DNA of 64,000 nucleotides, taken from Pseudomonadota bacterium. GTDB taxonomy: Bacteria; Desulfobacterota; Desulfobulbia; Desulfobulbales; Desulfocapsaceae. Below, in pieces: positions 16,006 through 25,388 of the stretch (position 1 is the first letter of the stretch; each line of letters starts with the position of its first letter). Below the pieces are notes generated by a model. It made no database searches and was not told where the DNA came from. It saw only the letters and a list, made by a program, of their open reading frames with translations. The stretch is taken from NCBI GenBank assembly GCA_018820855.1, contig JAHJNL010000086.1, forward strand, positions 62,001-126,000, in the 5' to 3' direction. A program made the position numbers and the translations under genes.

Positions 16006-17709
16006 TCAGAAGAGAAAGTAACGCTGGGCCATGGGCAGCACAGACGACGGCTCGCAGGTGAGCAGTACACCGTCGGCCCGCACCTCATAGGTCTGTGAGT
16101 CAACCTCAATTACAGGCAGGTAATCATTTAATATCATATCCTTTTTGGTAATATTTCTGCATCCTTTGACTGTGGCGATGGTGGTTTGCAGTTGTAATTT
16201 GTTTGCAATGCCGGCGTCTACGGCCGCATGGGAGAGAAAGCTGAGAGAGGTGGCGTTTCTTGCCCCGCCCAGGGCCCCGAACATGGGCCGATAATGTACC
16301 GGCTGCGGCGAAGGAATAGAGGCGTTGGGGTCACCCATGGGTGCGGCGGCAATCATACCACCCTTGAGGATCAGACTTGGTTTGACTCCAAAGAGTGCGG
16401 GTTTCCAGAGAACCAGATCGGCCAGCTTTCCAACCTCCACGGAGCCTACCTCATGGCTGATGCCGTGCGAGATGGCCGGGTTGATGGTGTACTTGGCAAT
16501 GTAACGCCTGGCCCGCAGGTTATCATGGTGGGCAGGGTCGCCGCTCAGGCTGCCGCGTTGGGTCTTCATCTTGTGGGCCGTCTGCCAGGTACGGATGATC
16601 ACCTCGCCCACGCGTCCCATGGCCTGGGAGTCGGAGGCGATCATGGAAAAAGCGCCAAGATCGTGGAGGATGTCTTCGGCAGCAATGGTTTCCCGGCGAA
16701 TGCGTGATTCGGCAAAGGCCACGTCCTCGGCAATTTTCGGGTCCAGATGATGGCAGACCATGAGCATGTCGAGATGTTCATCCACGGTATTGACGGTATA
16801 GGGTCTGGTGGGGTTAGTGGATGAAGGGAGGACATTGTTTTGGCCACAGGCCCGGATAATATCCGGCGCATGGCCGCCACCGGCGCCTTCTGTATGGTAG
16901 GTATGGATGGTTCGGCCTTTAAAGGCGGCCATGGTCTGCTCGACAAAACCGGATTCGTTCAAGGTGTCGGTATGGATGGCCACCTGTACGTCCATGGCTT
17001 CGGCCACGTTCAGGCAGTTATCAATGGCCGCAGGAGTTGTGCCCCAGTCCTCGTGCAGCTTCAATCCCATGGCGCCTGCCTGCACCTGTTCTTCCAGTGC
17101 TTCCGGCAGGCTGGCATTGCCCTTGCCGAGAAAACCAAGATTCATGGGCAGTTCGTCAGCGGCCTGGAGCATGCGGTGGATGTACCAGGGGCCTGGGGTG
17201 CAGGTGGTGGCATTGGTTCCGGTGGCCGGGCCTGTGCCGCCGCCGAGCATGGTGGTGACGCCGCTCATCAAGGCTTCTTCGATCTGCTGGGGACAGATGA
17301 AATGGATATGGGCGTCAACCCCCCCTGCCGTAATGATTGAGCCTTCTCCGGCAATGGCCTCGGTACCCGGGCCGATGATGATATTGACACCGGGTTGTAC
17401 GTCCGGGTTGCCCGCCTTGCCGATGCCACTGATGCGCCCGTTTTTGATACCGATATCGGCCTTGATAACTCCCCAGTGGTCCAGGATGAGTGCATTGGTA
17501 ATGACCAGATCCACAGCGTCCCGACTCTGCCGCTGGCTCTGGCCCATGCCGTCGCGTATGACCTTGCCGCCGCCGAATTTTACCTCGTCACCGTAGATGG
17601 TCCGGTCTTCTTCTACCTCAATCCAGATTTCTGTGTCAGCCAGGCGTACCCTGTCGCCGGTGGTTGGCCCGAACATCTCAGCATAGGCCCTGCGGCTAAT
17701 TGTTGTCAT
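16006..17709 (-). CDS. ureC: Urease alpha subunit UreC
   Basis: Catalytic subunit of nickel urease (urea to ammonia and carbamate), 567 residues, standard length. Seen in the sequence are the nickel-binding HIHFICPQQ, the lysine carbamylated to bridge the two nickel ions in GLKLHEDWG, the flap region MVCHHLD, and the family segments [20 protein letters not shown] and [16 protein letters not shown]. It overlaps ureB by 4 bases. Confidence 0.98.
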   Translation of the reverse strand: MTTISRRAYAEMFGPTTGDRVRLADTEIWIEVEEDRTIYGDEVKFGGGKVIRDGMGQSQRQSRDAVDLVITNALILDHWGVIKADIGIKNGRISGIGKAGNPDVQPGVNIIIGPGTEAIAGEGSIITAGGVDAHIHFICPQQIEEALMSGVTTMLGGGTGPATGTNATTCTPGPWYIHRMLQAADELPMNLGFLGKGNASLPEALEEQVQAGAMGLKLHEDWGTTPAAIDNCLNVAEAMDVQVAIHTDTLNESGFVEQTMAAFKGRTIHTYHTEGAGGGHAPDIIRACGQNNVLPSSTNPTRPYTVNTVDEHLDMLMVCHHLDPKIAEDVAFAESRIRRETIAAEDILHDLGAFSMIASDSQAMGRVGEVIIRTWQTAHKMKTQRGSLSGDPAHHDNLRARRYIAKYTINPAISHGISHEVGSVEVGKLADLVLWKPALFGVKPSLILKGGMIAAAPMGDPNASIPSPQPVHYRPMFGALGGARNATSLSFLSHAAVDAGIANKLQLQTTIATVKGCRNITKKDMILNDYLPVIEVDSQTYEVRADGVLLTCEPSSVLPMAQRYFLF

Positions 17710-18023
17710 TTGTTTTCCTCCAGTTGACCCATGATTGCACCAGTAAAGCCATACACTATTCGGTTGCCCGCATAGGCGACAAGCTCCACCTTCCGGTTCT
17801 GGCCGGGCTCAAAACGAACCGCAGTGCCGGCAGCAATATTGAGGCGGAACCCGCGTGTTTTTTCCCTGTCAAAGATCAGGGCAGGATTGGTCTCGAAGAA
17901 GTGGTAATGGGAGCCGACCTGGATGGGCCGGTCGCCGCTGTTGGCGATGTCGATGGTGATGGTTGCGCGACCACTGTTGATCTCAATTTCACCATCGGCA
18001 GTAATTATTTCACCTGGTATCAT
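17706..18023 (-). CDS. ureB: Urease beta subunit UreB
   Basis: Structural beta subunit, 105 residues, of the (alpha-beta-gamma)3 urease. It begins [16 protein letters not shown] and contains the conserved [21 protein letters not shown] and [10 protein letters not shown] segments. Separate ureA and ureB genes, as here, are the common bacterial form rather than the fused Helicobacter form. It lies 11 bases after ureA. Confidence 0.98.
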   Translation of the reverse strand: MIPGEIITADGEIEINSGRATITIDIANSGDRPIQVGSHYHFFETNPALIFDREKTRGFRLNIAAGTAVRFEPGQNRKVELVAYAGNRIVYGFTGAIMGQLEENK

Positions 18024-18034
18024 GCTGGGCCTCT

Positions 18035-18337
18035 CTAGACAATGGGATTATGGACTGTAACCAACTTGGTGCCGTCGGGGAAGGTGGCCTCCACCTGGAT
18101 CTCTTCCACCATGTCGGCGACGCCTTCCATGACATCTTCCAGGCGCAGCAGGGTCCTCCCGTAATCCATGAGTTCGGCCACGGACCTGCCGTCACGTGCT
18201 CCTTCCAGAATGGCGGCACTGATAAAGGCAATTGCTTCCGGATAGTTGAGTTTAAGGCCTCGCTCTTTACGCCGTTCGGCAAGGAGTCCGGCAGTGAACA
18301 GCAGCAATTTGTCTTTTTCTCTTGGTGTTAGTTCCAT
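18035..18337 (-). CDS. ureA: Urease gamma subunit UreA
   Basis: Structural gamma subunit of 100 residues, with [37 protein letters not shown] and the C-terminal VHNPI typical of UreA. It follows ureD on the minus strand after a 58-base gap and precedes ureB. Confidence 0.98.
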   Translation of the reverse strand: MELTPREKDKLLLFTAGLLAERRKERGLKLNYPEAIAFISAAILEGARDGRSVAELMDYGRTLLRLEDVMEGVADMVEEIQVEATFPDGTKLVTVHNPIV

Positions 18338-18395
18338 AGGGTTTCCTCTTTGCTATGCGGGACAGGTGGCCGCAGTGTTGTTGTACCTGTTTGTG

Positions 18396-19238
18396 TCATG
18401 TTGCCCAAATGCGTGGTGGACAAGCACTTTTCCCGACAATTTTCGGGCGCAGGGTTTTCCATATCTGGGTAAAAAGACCTTGTGCGGCAAAGGTTGAACG
18501 GCCAAGGTATCTGGCCACCAGCAGATCATCCATCAGAGTCACCCCGTACAGGGCCTTTTTTTCCTGAGGGACAAGACTGCGCAGGGGAGCAAGCATCTCA
18601 GTTGTGCAGGCGGTGGCGACGAAGGTGGCAATAACCGGAAAACCACGCAGGCCGGCACAGCGCTCCAGGTCTGTACTGCTTGTTACCCGCAGTCGATCTA
18701 TGAGCAGGGGGGTGTTGTGGCGATATATAACCAGGCTTGTCAGAAGCCGCCCGCTGCTGAAGACCTCACCGTTCACCGGCAGCCCCAGACAGAGTATCTC
18801 CCATCCCATAAACCGTGCCTTGGGCGCAAGGTCAATCCTGGTGCTGATTTCTGCATCTGCCCCGGGAAAGAGAATACTGTCCTGGGGAAACCATTCAAGT
18901 ATTGCCCCATCGCGGACGGTAACATGCTGTTTCTGCACTACCTTTTTGGCGTCTGAGCGATAAAACTTGGTTGCTCCGGGAGTGGTTATAAGGGTGGCCG
19001 TGTCTTTTTCGGCAAGGACATCGATTTCCAGACGGTCACCACCAACCACTCCGCCGGGGGGGTGGAGTATGCAGGTGTGGCAGACTCCACCTTCGGGGTA
19101 GAGGGGGCGCTGCACCACAAGGGGGCCGCTGTGGCGGTTGCGGACAAGAACGGTGCGTTCCCGGCGCAGGGCAAACTCCAGTTGCAGACAGGCACTCCAG
19201 CCCTTGCTAGCACCACTGTCCATTTCCACTGTGCTCAT
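18396..19238 (-). CDS. ureD: Urease accessory protein UreD (UreH)
   Basis: UreD binds apo-urease and provides the tunnel through which nickel passes from UreG/UreF. The 280-residue protein contains SGPLVVQRPLYPEG, CHTCILHPPGGVVGGDRLEIDV and TPGATKFYRSD, all standard UreD blocks. It starts 2 bases after the urtE stop, linking the urea transporter and urease genes in one transcript. Confidence 0.96.
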   Translation of the reverse strand: MSTVEMDSGASKGWSACLQLEFALRRERTVLVRNRHSGPLVVQRPLYPEGGVCHTCILHPPGGVVGGDRLEIDVLAEKDTATLITTPGATKFYRSDAKKVVQKQHVTVRDGAILEWFPQDSILFPGADAEISTRIDLAPKARFMGWEILCLGLPVNGEVFSSGRLLTSLVIYRHNTPLLIDRLRVTSSTDLERCAGLRGFPVIATFVATACTTEMLAPLRSLVPQEKKALYGVTLMDDLLVARYLGRSTFAAQGLFTQIWKTLRPKIVGKSACPPRIWAT

Positions 19239-19240
19239 CC

Positions 19241-19936
19241 TTATACTGTGAGATACTTGCGGATTAATTGCTCATCAAGTTTGTCTATGCTACCCGTTGC
19301 CACTGACCGGCCACGATCCAGAATAACAAAACCGTCGGCGACGGCCCGGGCAAAGGGCAGCTTCTGTTCCACTAAGAGGACAGTTATGCCCAGTTCGTTT
19401 TTCAGTTTATTGATGATGTCACCGATCTCCTGAACAATATTGGGCTGGATGCCTTCGGTGGGTTCGTCCAGAATCAGCAACGAGGGATCCAGTACCAGGG
19501 CGCGGCCGATGGCCAACTGTTGCTGCTGGCCGCCGGAGAGGTCGCCGCCCCGACGGCTCATCATCTCTTTTAATACGGGAAAGAGGGAAAAGACAAGCTC
19601 TGGAATTTTTTTTCTTTTCGTGCGTCCGGTGGCGAGACCGATTTCCAGGTTCTCCTGCACGGTGAGCAGTGGGAAAATCTGACGTCCCTGCGGCACATAG
19701 CCGACACCGAGGGCGGCTCGACGTTCCGCCGCAAGTTTTGCTATTTCCTTGCCTTCAAGTCTGATGTGACCGGAGCGCAGGGGCAGCAGTCCCATGATGG
19801 AGTCAAGCAGGGTGGTTTTCCCTACGCCGTTTCTCCCCATCAGGCAGGTGCATTGCCCTTTGGCTACGGTCAGGTCGATATCCCAGAGGGTGTGGCTTTC
19901 ACCGTAGTACTGGTTGAGTTGTTCAATCTGCAGCAT
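19241..19936 (-). CDS. urtE: Urea ABC transporter ATP-binding protein UrtE
   Basis: One of two LivF/LivG-type ATPases of the high-affinity urea importer. The 231-residue protein has Walker A GRNGVGKTTLLDS, the Q-loop in GYVPQGRQIFP, the signature LSGGQQQQLAIGRAL and Walker B LLILDEPTEGIQP. The ATG at 19936 (MLQIEQLNQYYGES) is preferred; an in-frame extension overlaps urtD. Confidence 0.96.
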   Translation of the reverse strand: MLQIEQLNQYYGESHTLWDIDLTVAKGQCTCLMGRNGVGKTTLLDSIMGLLPLRSGHIRLEGKEIAKLAAERRAALGVGYVPQGRQIFPLLTVQENLEIGLATGRTKRKKIPELVFSLFPVLKEMMSRRGGDLSGGQQQQLAIGRALVLDPSLLILDEPTEGIQPNIVQEIGDIINKLKNELGITVLLVEQKLPFARAVADGFVILDRGRSVATGSIDKLDEQLIRKYLTV

Positions 19937-19940
19937 GCTC

Positions 19941-20771
19941 TTATTCTCCGAGATAGACTTCAATGACCCGTTGGTTGTTCTGTACTTCGTCCATAGTCCC
20001 TTCAGCCAGTACGCCACCCTGGTGTAATACCGTCACTTTCTGGGCGATTGAGCGAACAAAGTCCATATCATGTTCGACGACGATGATGCTGTGCGTACCG
20101 GCAAGGGAGGTCAGTAGTTCCGCGGTTCGTTCCATTTCCTGATGGGTCATGCCGGCAGCCGGTTCATCCACCAGCAGCAGTTTCGGATTCTGCATCAGGA
20201 GCATGCCGATCTCCAGCCACTGTTTCTGGCCATGGGAGAGGGAGCCGGCCAGGTTGGCAGACTGCTTGTTCAGGCCGATGATGTGCAGGATTTCGTCCAT
20301 GTGGTCGCGTTGTTCTCCGCTCAGGCGTGCGTTGAGTGTTGTCCACACTCGCTTGTCGCCTGCCATGGCAAGTTCCAGATTCTCTATGACAGCGTGATGT
20401 TCAAAGACTGTAGGTTTTTGAAATTTTCGACCAATGCCTGCGGCGGCTATTTCCGGCTCATCCATTTTCAGGAGGTTGATCTGTTGTCCGAACCAGGCGG
20501 AGCCGCTGTCCGGCCGTGTTTTTCCGGTAATGATGTCCATCATTGTGGTCTTGCCGGCACCGTTCGGGCCGATGATGCAGCGCAGTTCACCGTCGTCGAT
20601 GTAGAGGTTAAGGTCATCAATGGCCTTGAACCCGTCAAAACTGACACTGATCTCTTCCAGATAGAGGATTACGCCGTGGGTCAGATCAAGGTCCGGCGGT
20701 GTGTCCGGAATGAGAAATTCAAAAACCTGATCGCGGCGCATGAACGAGCGCATGGATTCAAGGACACTCAT
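19941..20771 (-). CDS. urtD: Urea ABC transporter ATP-binding protein UrtD
   Basis: Second ATPase of the urea importer, 276 residues, LivG type. It has Walker A GPNGAGKTTMMDIITG, the characteristic GIGRKFQKPTVFEH, the signature LSHGQKQWLEIGMLL and Walker B LLLVDEPAAGMTHQE. The N-terminal 35 residues before the ATPase fold are somewhat longer than in LivG but usual for UrtD. It overlaps urtC by 4 bases. Confidence 0.96.
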   Translation of the reverse strand: MSVLESMRSFMRRDQVFEFLIPDTPPDLDLTHGVILYLEEISVSFDGFKAIDDLNLYIDDGELRCIIGPNGAGKTTMMDIITGKTRPDSGSAWFGQQINLLKMDEPEIAAAGIGRKFQKPTVFEHHAVIENLELAMAGDKRVWTTLNARLSGEQRDHMDEILHIIGLNKQSANLAGSLSHGQKQWLEIGMLLMQNPKLLLVDEPAAGMTHQEMERTAELLTSLAGTHSIIVVEHDMDFVRSIAQKVTVLHQGGVLAEGTMDEVQNNQRVIEVYLGE

Positions 20772-21856
20772 TGGTTCACCTCTTTTTTTCTCAGCAGTCC
20801 GGTGACTCCCCTGGGCAGGAGCAGGGTTACCAGGACAAACAGCGCACCCAGGGCAAACAGCCAGGCATCCGGCATGGCGCCTGTAAGATAGCTTTTTGCG
20901 TAATTGACCATAAGCGCCCCGGCCACCGCACCGTACAGGGTCGCCCGTCCGCCCACCGCAACCCAGATAACGATCTCAATGGAGGCCAGGGGCGCAAATT
21001 CTCCGGGATTGATGATACCCACCTGGGGGACATACAGGGCTCCGGCAATGCCTGCCAGTATGGCGGAAAAAGTGAAGATCCACAACTTGAAATTTTCCAC
21101 CCGGTAGCCGATGAAGCGGGTGCGATTCTCCTGGTCCCGGATTGCTGTGCACAGTCTGCCGAGTCGGGAGCGGGTGATATAGAGGCAGCTCAGGTATCCC
21201 AGGCCAAGGGCTGCGGCCGAAGCAATGAAGAGAGCGGCCCGGGTGGCGTCTGACTGCAGGGAAAATCCTAAGATATCCTTAAAGTCAGTGAGTCCGTTGT
21301 TGCCGCCGAATCCCATCTCGTTTCTGAAAAAGGCGAGGAGGAGAGCATAGGTCAGGGCCTGGGTCATGATTGAGAGATAGACACCGGTGACCCGTGAGCG
21401 GAAGGCCAGCCAGCCAAAGGCAAGGGCGAGCAGACCCGGCACCAGTATGACCATAAGCATGGCGAACCAGAACCAGTGGAAACCGTGCCAGAACCAGGGG
21501 AGCTCCTGCCAGTTGAGGAAGACCATGAAGTCGGGCAGTACCGGATTTCCGTACATGCCGCGGCTGCCGATCTGTCGCATCAGGTACATGCCCATGGCGT
21601 AGCCGCCCAGGGCAAAAAAGGCGCCGTGACCAAGACTGAGGATACCGAGGTAGCCCCAGACCAGGTCCACGGCAACGGCGAGCAGCGCATAACAGAGGTA
21701 CTTGCCGAGCAGGGTCATGGTGTAGGTGGAAATATGTAGTCCACTGCTGTCAGGGACCAGCAGGTTGCATACAGGCACCACCAGAGTTGTCAGGAGCAAA
21801 AGGCCGAGCATGAATGCTCCGCCCCGGTCAGTTTTAAGAAGTTTGAATAGAAGCAT
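20768..21856 (-). CDS. urtC: Urea ABC transporter permease UrtC
   Basis: LivM-type inner-membrane permease, about 362 residues with some ten hydrophobic segments. LVWGYLGILSLGHGAFFALGGYAMGMYL and the cytoplasmic coupling segment AIRDQENRTRFIGYRVENFKL are typical. The ATG at 21856 (MLLFKLL) is chosen; an extension to 21934 overlaps the end of urtB. The insert around residues 100-130 (GMYGNPVLPDFMVFLNW) is usual for UrtC. Confidence 0.95.
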   Translation of the reverse strand: MLLFKLLKTDRGGAFMLGLLLLTTLVVPVCNLLVPDSSGLHISTYTMTLLGKYLCYALLAVAVDLVWGYLGILSLGHGAFFALGGYAMGMYLMRQIGSRGMYGNPVLPDFMVFLNWQELPWFWHGFHWFWFAMLMVILVPGLLALAFGWLAFRSRVTGVYLSIMTQALTYALLLAFFRNEMGFGGNNGLTDFKDILGFSLQSDATRAALFIASAAALGLGYLSCLYITRSRLGRLCTAIRDQENRTRFIGYRVENFKLWIFTFSAILAGIAGALYVPQVGIINPGEFAPLASIEIVIWVAVGGRATLYGAVAGALMVNYAKSYLTGAMPDAWLFALGALFVLVTLLLPRGVTGLLRKKEVNQ

Positions 21857-21860
21857 AGTG

Positions 21861-23495
21861 TCACCCCGCAGCGCGGCCCTTTTGCGGGAACAAGCCCTGG
21901 GGACGTTTCTGGATAAAGAGAATGATGAAGACAAGGATCAGGATTTTGGCCAGAACCGCTCCGGCCCACGGTTCGAGAAACTTGTTGGCTACACCAAGTG
22001 ACAGACCGCCGATAAGCGTACCCCACAGGTTGCCGACCCCGCCGAAGACCACGACCATGAAGGAGTCGATAATGTAGGCCTGGCCAAGATTCGGTCCGAC
22101 GTTGGTGAGCTGGGAAAGGGCAACACCTGCAATGCCGGCGATGCCGGAACCAAGGCCGAAGGTCAGGGCGTCCACCTTTGCGGCTCGGATTCCCATGGCT
22201 CTCGCCATGTTGCGGTTTTGTGATACTGCCCGCACCTGCAGGCCGATGGAACTTTTTTTGAGAAGGAGGTAGAGCCCGGTAAAGACCAGAAGTGAAAAGA
22301 TGAGTATCGTTATGCGGTTGGTGGTCAGCGACAGGATCGGGTTGATCTGCAAAGAGCCGCTCATCCAGGCAGGACTTGCAACACTGCGATTAAGCGGTGA
22401 AAAAACGGAACGTACTGCCTGTTGCAGGATAAGGCTGACGCCAAAGGTCGCCAGCAGAGTTTCCAGGGGACGACCGTAGAGGAAACGAATAACTGAGCGC
22501 TCAATAACAATGCCGGTGAGACCGGAGACGATAAAGGCTGCCGGAATGGAAAGAAAAAGGGCAATTCCGATGGAGTTCGGAAGCATCTGCTGCATTACGT
22601 ATGTTGTGTAGGCCCCCAGCATGATCAACTCGCCGTGGGCCATGTTGATGACCCCGATTACGCCAAAGGTGATGGCAAGGCCGATTGCGGCCAGCACCAG
22701 CACAGAGCCGAGACTGAGGCCGAAGAAGATCGTTTCCGCCAGTCCGTACAGGGTGGTTTTCGCTTCGATGGTGGAAAGAACCGATTCCGCTTTGTTCCGA
22801 ATGCTTATGTCCTGCTTCTCGGAAATCAGGCGCTGGATTTCATTACGCACTGTCGGATTGAGATTGCCCTGAAGTCTGCTCAGTGCAAGCAGCTTCTTTT
22901 CATTGTCAGGACTGCGCAGGTCAGCGATGGCCATGGCCGTTGTCAGTGCGTCGCGGACATCGCTGTTTGTTTCTGTTTCTAAAAGTTCGCTTAACAGGCC
23001 GGAGGATTCCGGGGTCAGGCTGACTGCCAGTTTGTTGACCGCTTCTTCCCGTACCTTTGCATCAGGACTGTTCAGATCGATCTTGGCCAGTACATCTTTA
23101 AGCTGGGTGCGTAAGGTATTGTTGATGGTTATTTTTTTGAGTTTTCTCTTTTTGACAGATTTAAGGACATCTCCGCTAAAGACTGACATAATGTCTACCG
23201 GCGAATTTTCAGTATTGGCATACACCAGGGTGTTGTCCTTTTTCACCAGAAACAGATTTCCGTCCTGCAGGGCCATGAGAACAGCTTTCGCGCGCTTGTC
23301 GCCACTTGTGGCGATTTTTTGAATACCGTTTCTTTTCTGCTCAAAATCTCCCTGGATGAGAAGGGTGGTACCTTCTGTAAACTGCGCTTTGGGATCTTCA
23401 GCATGACCCGGTCCGGCCAGGGGAAGAAGAAGTGCGGTCAGGATAAGGATAAGGAGTGTCTTGAAACTGCATGGACTACTCGGGGCCGATTGCAT
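21861..23495 (-). CDS. urtB: Urea ABC transporter permease UrtB
   Basis: LivH-type permease fused, as usual for UrtB, to an N-terminal periplasmic domain. The 544-residue protein has a signal peptide (LILILTALLLPLAGPGHA), about 230 residues of HEAT-like helical repeats (DAKVREEAVNKLAVSL and similar), then the membrane domain with GVINMAHGELIMLGAYTTYV and GAGIAGVAG-like coupling sequence. It lies 89 bases after urtA. Confidence 0.95.
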   Translation of the reverse strand: MQSAPSSPCSFKTLLILILTALLLPLAGPGHAEDPKAQFTEGTTLLIQGDFEQKRNGIQKIATSGDKRAKAVLMALQDGNLFLVKKDNTLVYANTENSPVDIMSVFSGDVLKSVKKRKLKKITINNTLRTQLKDVLAKIDLNSPDAKVREEAVNKLAVSLTPESSGLLSELLETETNSDVRDALTTAMAIADLRSPDNEKKLLALSRLQGNLNPTVRNEIQRLISEKQDISIRNKAESVLSTIEAKTTLYGLAETIFFGLSLGSVLVLAAIGLAITFGVIGVINMAHGELIMLGAYTTYVMQQMLPNSIGIALFLSIPAAFIVSGLTGIVIERSVIRFLYGRPLETLLATFGVSLILQQAVRSVFSPLNRSVASPAWMSGSLQINPILSLTTNRITILIFSLLVFTGLYLLLKKSSIGLQVRAVSQNRNMARAMGIRAAKVDALTFGLGSGIAGIAGVALSQLTNVGPNLGQAYIIDSFMVVVFGGVGNLWGTLIGGLSLGVANKFLEPWAGAVLAKILILVFIILFIQKRPQGLFPQKGRAAG

Positions 23496-23584
23496 GGGAT
23501 GGTCTCGTCAGGTGTTTTGTTGGATGGTACTGGGGCACCGGGAATCGGCAGGAAGAACCAATTCCCGGTGCTGGATATTGTCGT

Positions 23585-24871
23585 TTATTGCTGGCCGGAG
23601 CATTTTCCGGACTTGACGTTATAGTTGCCGCAGGAAAGCGGTTTTCTCCAGTCGGAAATCAGGTCTTTGGAACCTTCAAGAAAGTCGGACCAGGCGTCGC
23701 CGACTACCATGCCGGCAGTCTGCCAGACAACCTCGAACTGACCGTTGTCCTGAATCTCACCGATGAGGACAGGCTTGGTGATGTGGTGGTTGGGCATCAT
23801 GGCAGAGTAGCCGCCGGACAGGTTGGGTACGGTCACACCGATGATGGCATCCTGCACGGCGCTTGGATCTGTGGTGCCTGCCTTTTCAACGGCTTTGATC
23901 CACATGTTAAAGCCAATGTAATGCGCCTCCATGGGGTCATTGGTGACTCGTTTTTCACTCTTTATGAACTTCTGCCAGCTTTCTATAAAGGCGTCGTTGC
24001 TCTCGCTGTCCACGCTCATGAAGTAGTTCCAGGCGGCAAGGTGACCGACCAGAGGTTTGGTATCGATACCGGAGAGCTCTTCTTCACCCACGGAAAAGGC
24101 AACGACAGGAATGTTGTCGGCGGTGATACCCTGATTGCCCAGTTCCTTGTAAAAGGGGACGTTGGCGTCACCATTGATGGTGGAAACCACGGCTGTCTTT
24201 TTGCCGAGGGAACCGAACTTTTTGATATCGGCAACAATGGACTGCCAGTCGGAATGGCCAAAAGGCGTATAGTTGATCATGATGTCCTCGGCCGCCACAC
24301 CTTTGGCTTTCAGATAGGCTTCCAGGATCTTGTTGGTGGTACGGGGATAGACATAGTCCGTGCCTGCCAGTACCCAGCGCTTCACTCCCATATCATTCAT
24401 CAGGTAGTCAACGGCGGGAATGGCCTGCTGGTTCGGCGCTGCGCCGGTGTAAAAAACATTCTGTGATGACTCCTCTCCCTCATACTGCACCGGATAAAAA
24501 AGCAGATTATTGAGCTCCTCAAAGACCGGCAGTACAGATTTGCGGGAGACTGAAGTCCAGCAGCCGAATACCGCGGCAACTTTTTCCTTTTCAATGAGTT
24601 CGCGGGCCTTTTCAGCAAAAAGCGGCCAGTCAGACGCCGGATCGACTACCACGGCTTCAAGCTGCTTGCCAAGCAGTCCGCCCTTTTTGTTCTGCTCATC
24701 GATAAGCATGAGCATAGTATCTTTCAGCGTGGTTTCACTGATGGCCATGGTGCCGGACAGGGAGTGCAGTATCCCGACCTTGATGGTTTCTGCTGCCATG
24801 ACCTGGCTGCTGAAGAGGGTGCCAATTGTTAAGGCGCAAGCAACTGAGATTGCGATCAGTTTTGATTTCAT
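23585..24871 (-). CDS. urtA: Urea ABC transporter substrate-binding protein UrtA
   Basis: Periplasmic type-I solute receptor (428 residues) with an N-terminal signal peptide ending VMAAET. Features are IKVGILHSLSGTMAISETTLKD, VFGCWTSVSRKSVLPVFEELNNLLFYPVQYEGEESS, and NYFMSVDSESN, typical of FmdD/UrtA urea-amide receptors. It is the first gene of the 12-gene urea operon and carries a good ribosome site (AAAGGAGAAAAG). Confidence 0.96.
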   Translation of the reverse strand: MKSKLIAISVACALTIGTLFSSQVMAAETIKVGILHSLSGTMAISETTLKDTMLMLIDEQNKKGGLLGKQLEAVVVDPASDWPLFAEKARELIEKEKVAAVFGCWTSVSRKSVLPVFEELNNLLFYPVQYEGEESSQNVFYTGAAPNQQAIPAVDYLMNDMGVKRWVLAGTDYVYPRTTNKILEAYLKAKGVAAEDIMINYTPFGHSDWQSIVADIKKFGSLGKKTAVVSTINGDANVPFYKELGNQGITADNIPVVAFSVGEEELSGIDTKPLVGHLAAWNYFMSVDSESNDAFIESWQKFIKSEKRVTNDPMEAHYIGFNMWIKAVEKAGTTDPSAVQDAIIGVTVPNLSGGYSAMMPNHHITKPVLIGEIQDNGQFEVVWQTAGMVVGDAWSDFLEGSKDLISDWRKPLSCGNYNVKSGKCSGQQ

Positions 24872-25227
24872 CTTTTCTCCTTTTTAAGCTGTTGGTTAAG
24901 AAACTGTCATTTAGTTTTTTTTGTTTCGGAGCCGGTTTCGATTATCAGTTGCATGGACTGCACATGGTATGCCATGCGAGATGTTTGCAGGAGGTGTTTT
25001 TGCAACTAGCTTATTTAACATGTAAAAAAGTACAAACTGATTCCTAGGCCTTTTCAGCCGCGGCCTAAATAGCACACTTATGTTGTTGTCTTGATTTTGT
25101 TTGCTACATAAATGTAAGGTATTTTGTCTCCCGCCTGCCGGCGATTCCAATGGGAAAGGACTGTTGTAAAAAAAATGCCACTGTCTCTTTCCCTCTCTAC
25201 GACAAAAGGGAAGATTTGTTTCAATTT

Positions 25228-25243
25228 TGTCAACTTTGCGACA
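25228..25243 (+). promoter_or_regulatory. NifA upstream activator sequence
   Basis: TGT-N10-ACA (TGTCAACTTTGCGACA), the exact NifA consensus, about 92 bases upstream of the sigma-54 promoter of nifE. This distance is normal for enhancer binding. It implies a NifA-type activator encoded outside the window. Confidence 0.75.
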
Positions 25244-25334
25244 TTACCTGTAGCATCATCTTCACTCTTTTTTTTGGTTCCGTTGTCTCGGTATCTATTT
25301 GAAATAAAGGTATTATTTATTCTTCTCCCCTTTT

Positions 25335-25350
25335 TGGCACAGTCGTTGCT
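25335..25350 (+). promoter_or_regulatory. sigma-54 (-24/-12) promoter of nifENB
   Basis: TGGCACAGTCGTTGCT matches TGGCAC-N5-TTGC exactly. It lies about 40 bases before the nifE ATG, downstream of a NifA-type site. Confidence 0.9.
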
Positions 25351-25388
25351 TTTCCCTTTAGCAAATCAACCAGGAGGCAGGGAACAGC

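Larger units (their letters stand above)
24872..25388. other. urtA-nifE divergent intergenic region
   Basis: 517 bases between two divergent operons with no credible gene. The nifE side carries a NifA-type site (25228-25243) and a sigma-54 promoter (25335-25350). The urtA side shows small palindromes, CATGG-TATG-CCATG at 24963-24976 and TAGGCC / GGCCTA at 25045-25067, but no recognisable sigma-54 promoter reading into urtA, so its control seems separate. Confidence 0.65.

Noticed and set aside
23471-24466. 331-codon open frame antisense to urtA
   Set aside because: urtA has an intact signal peptide, family motifs and operon position; the opposite frame has none.
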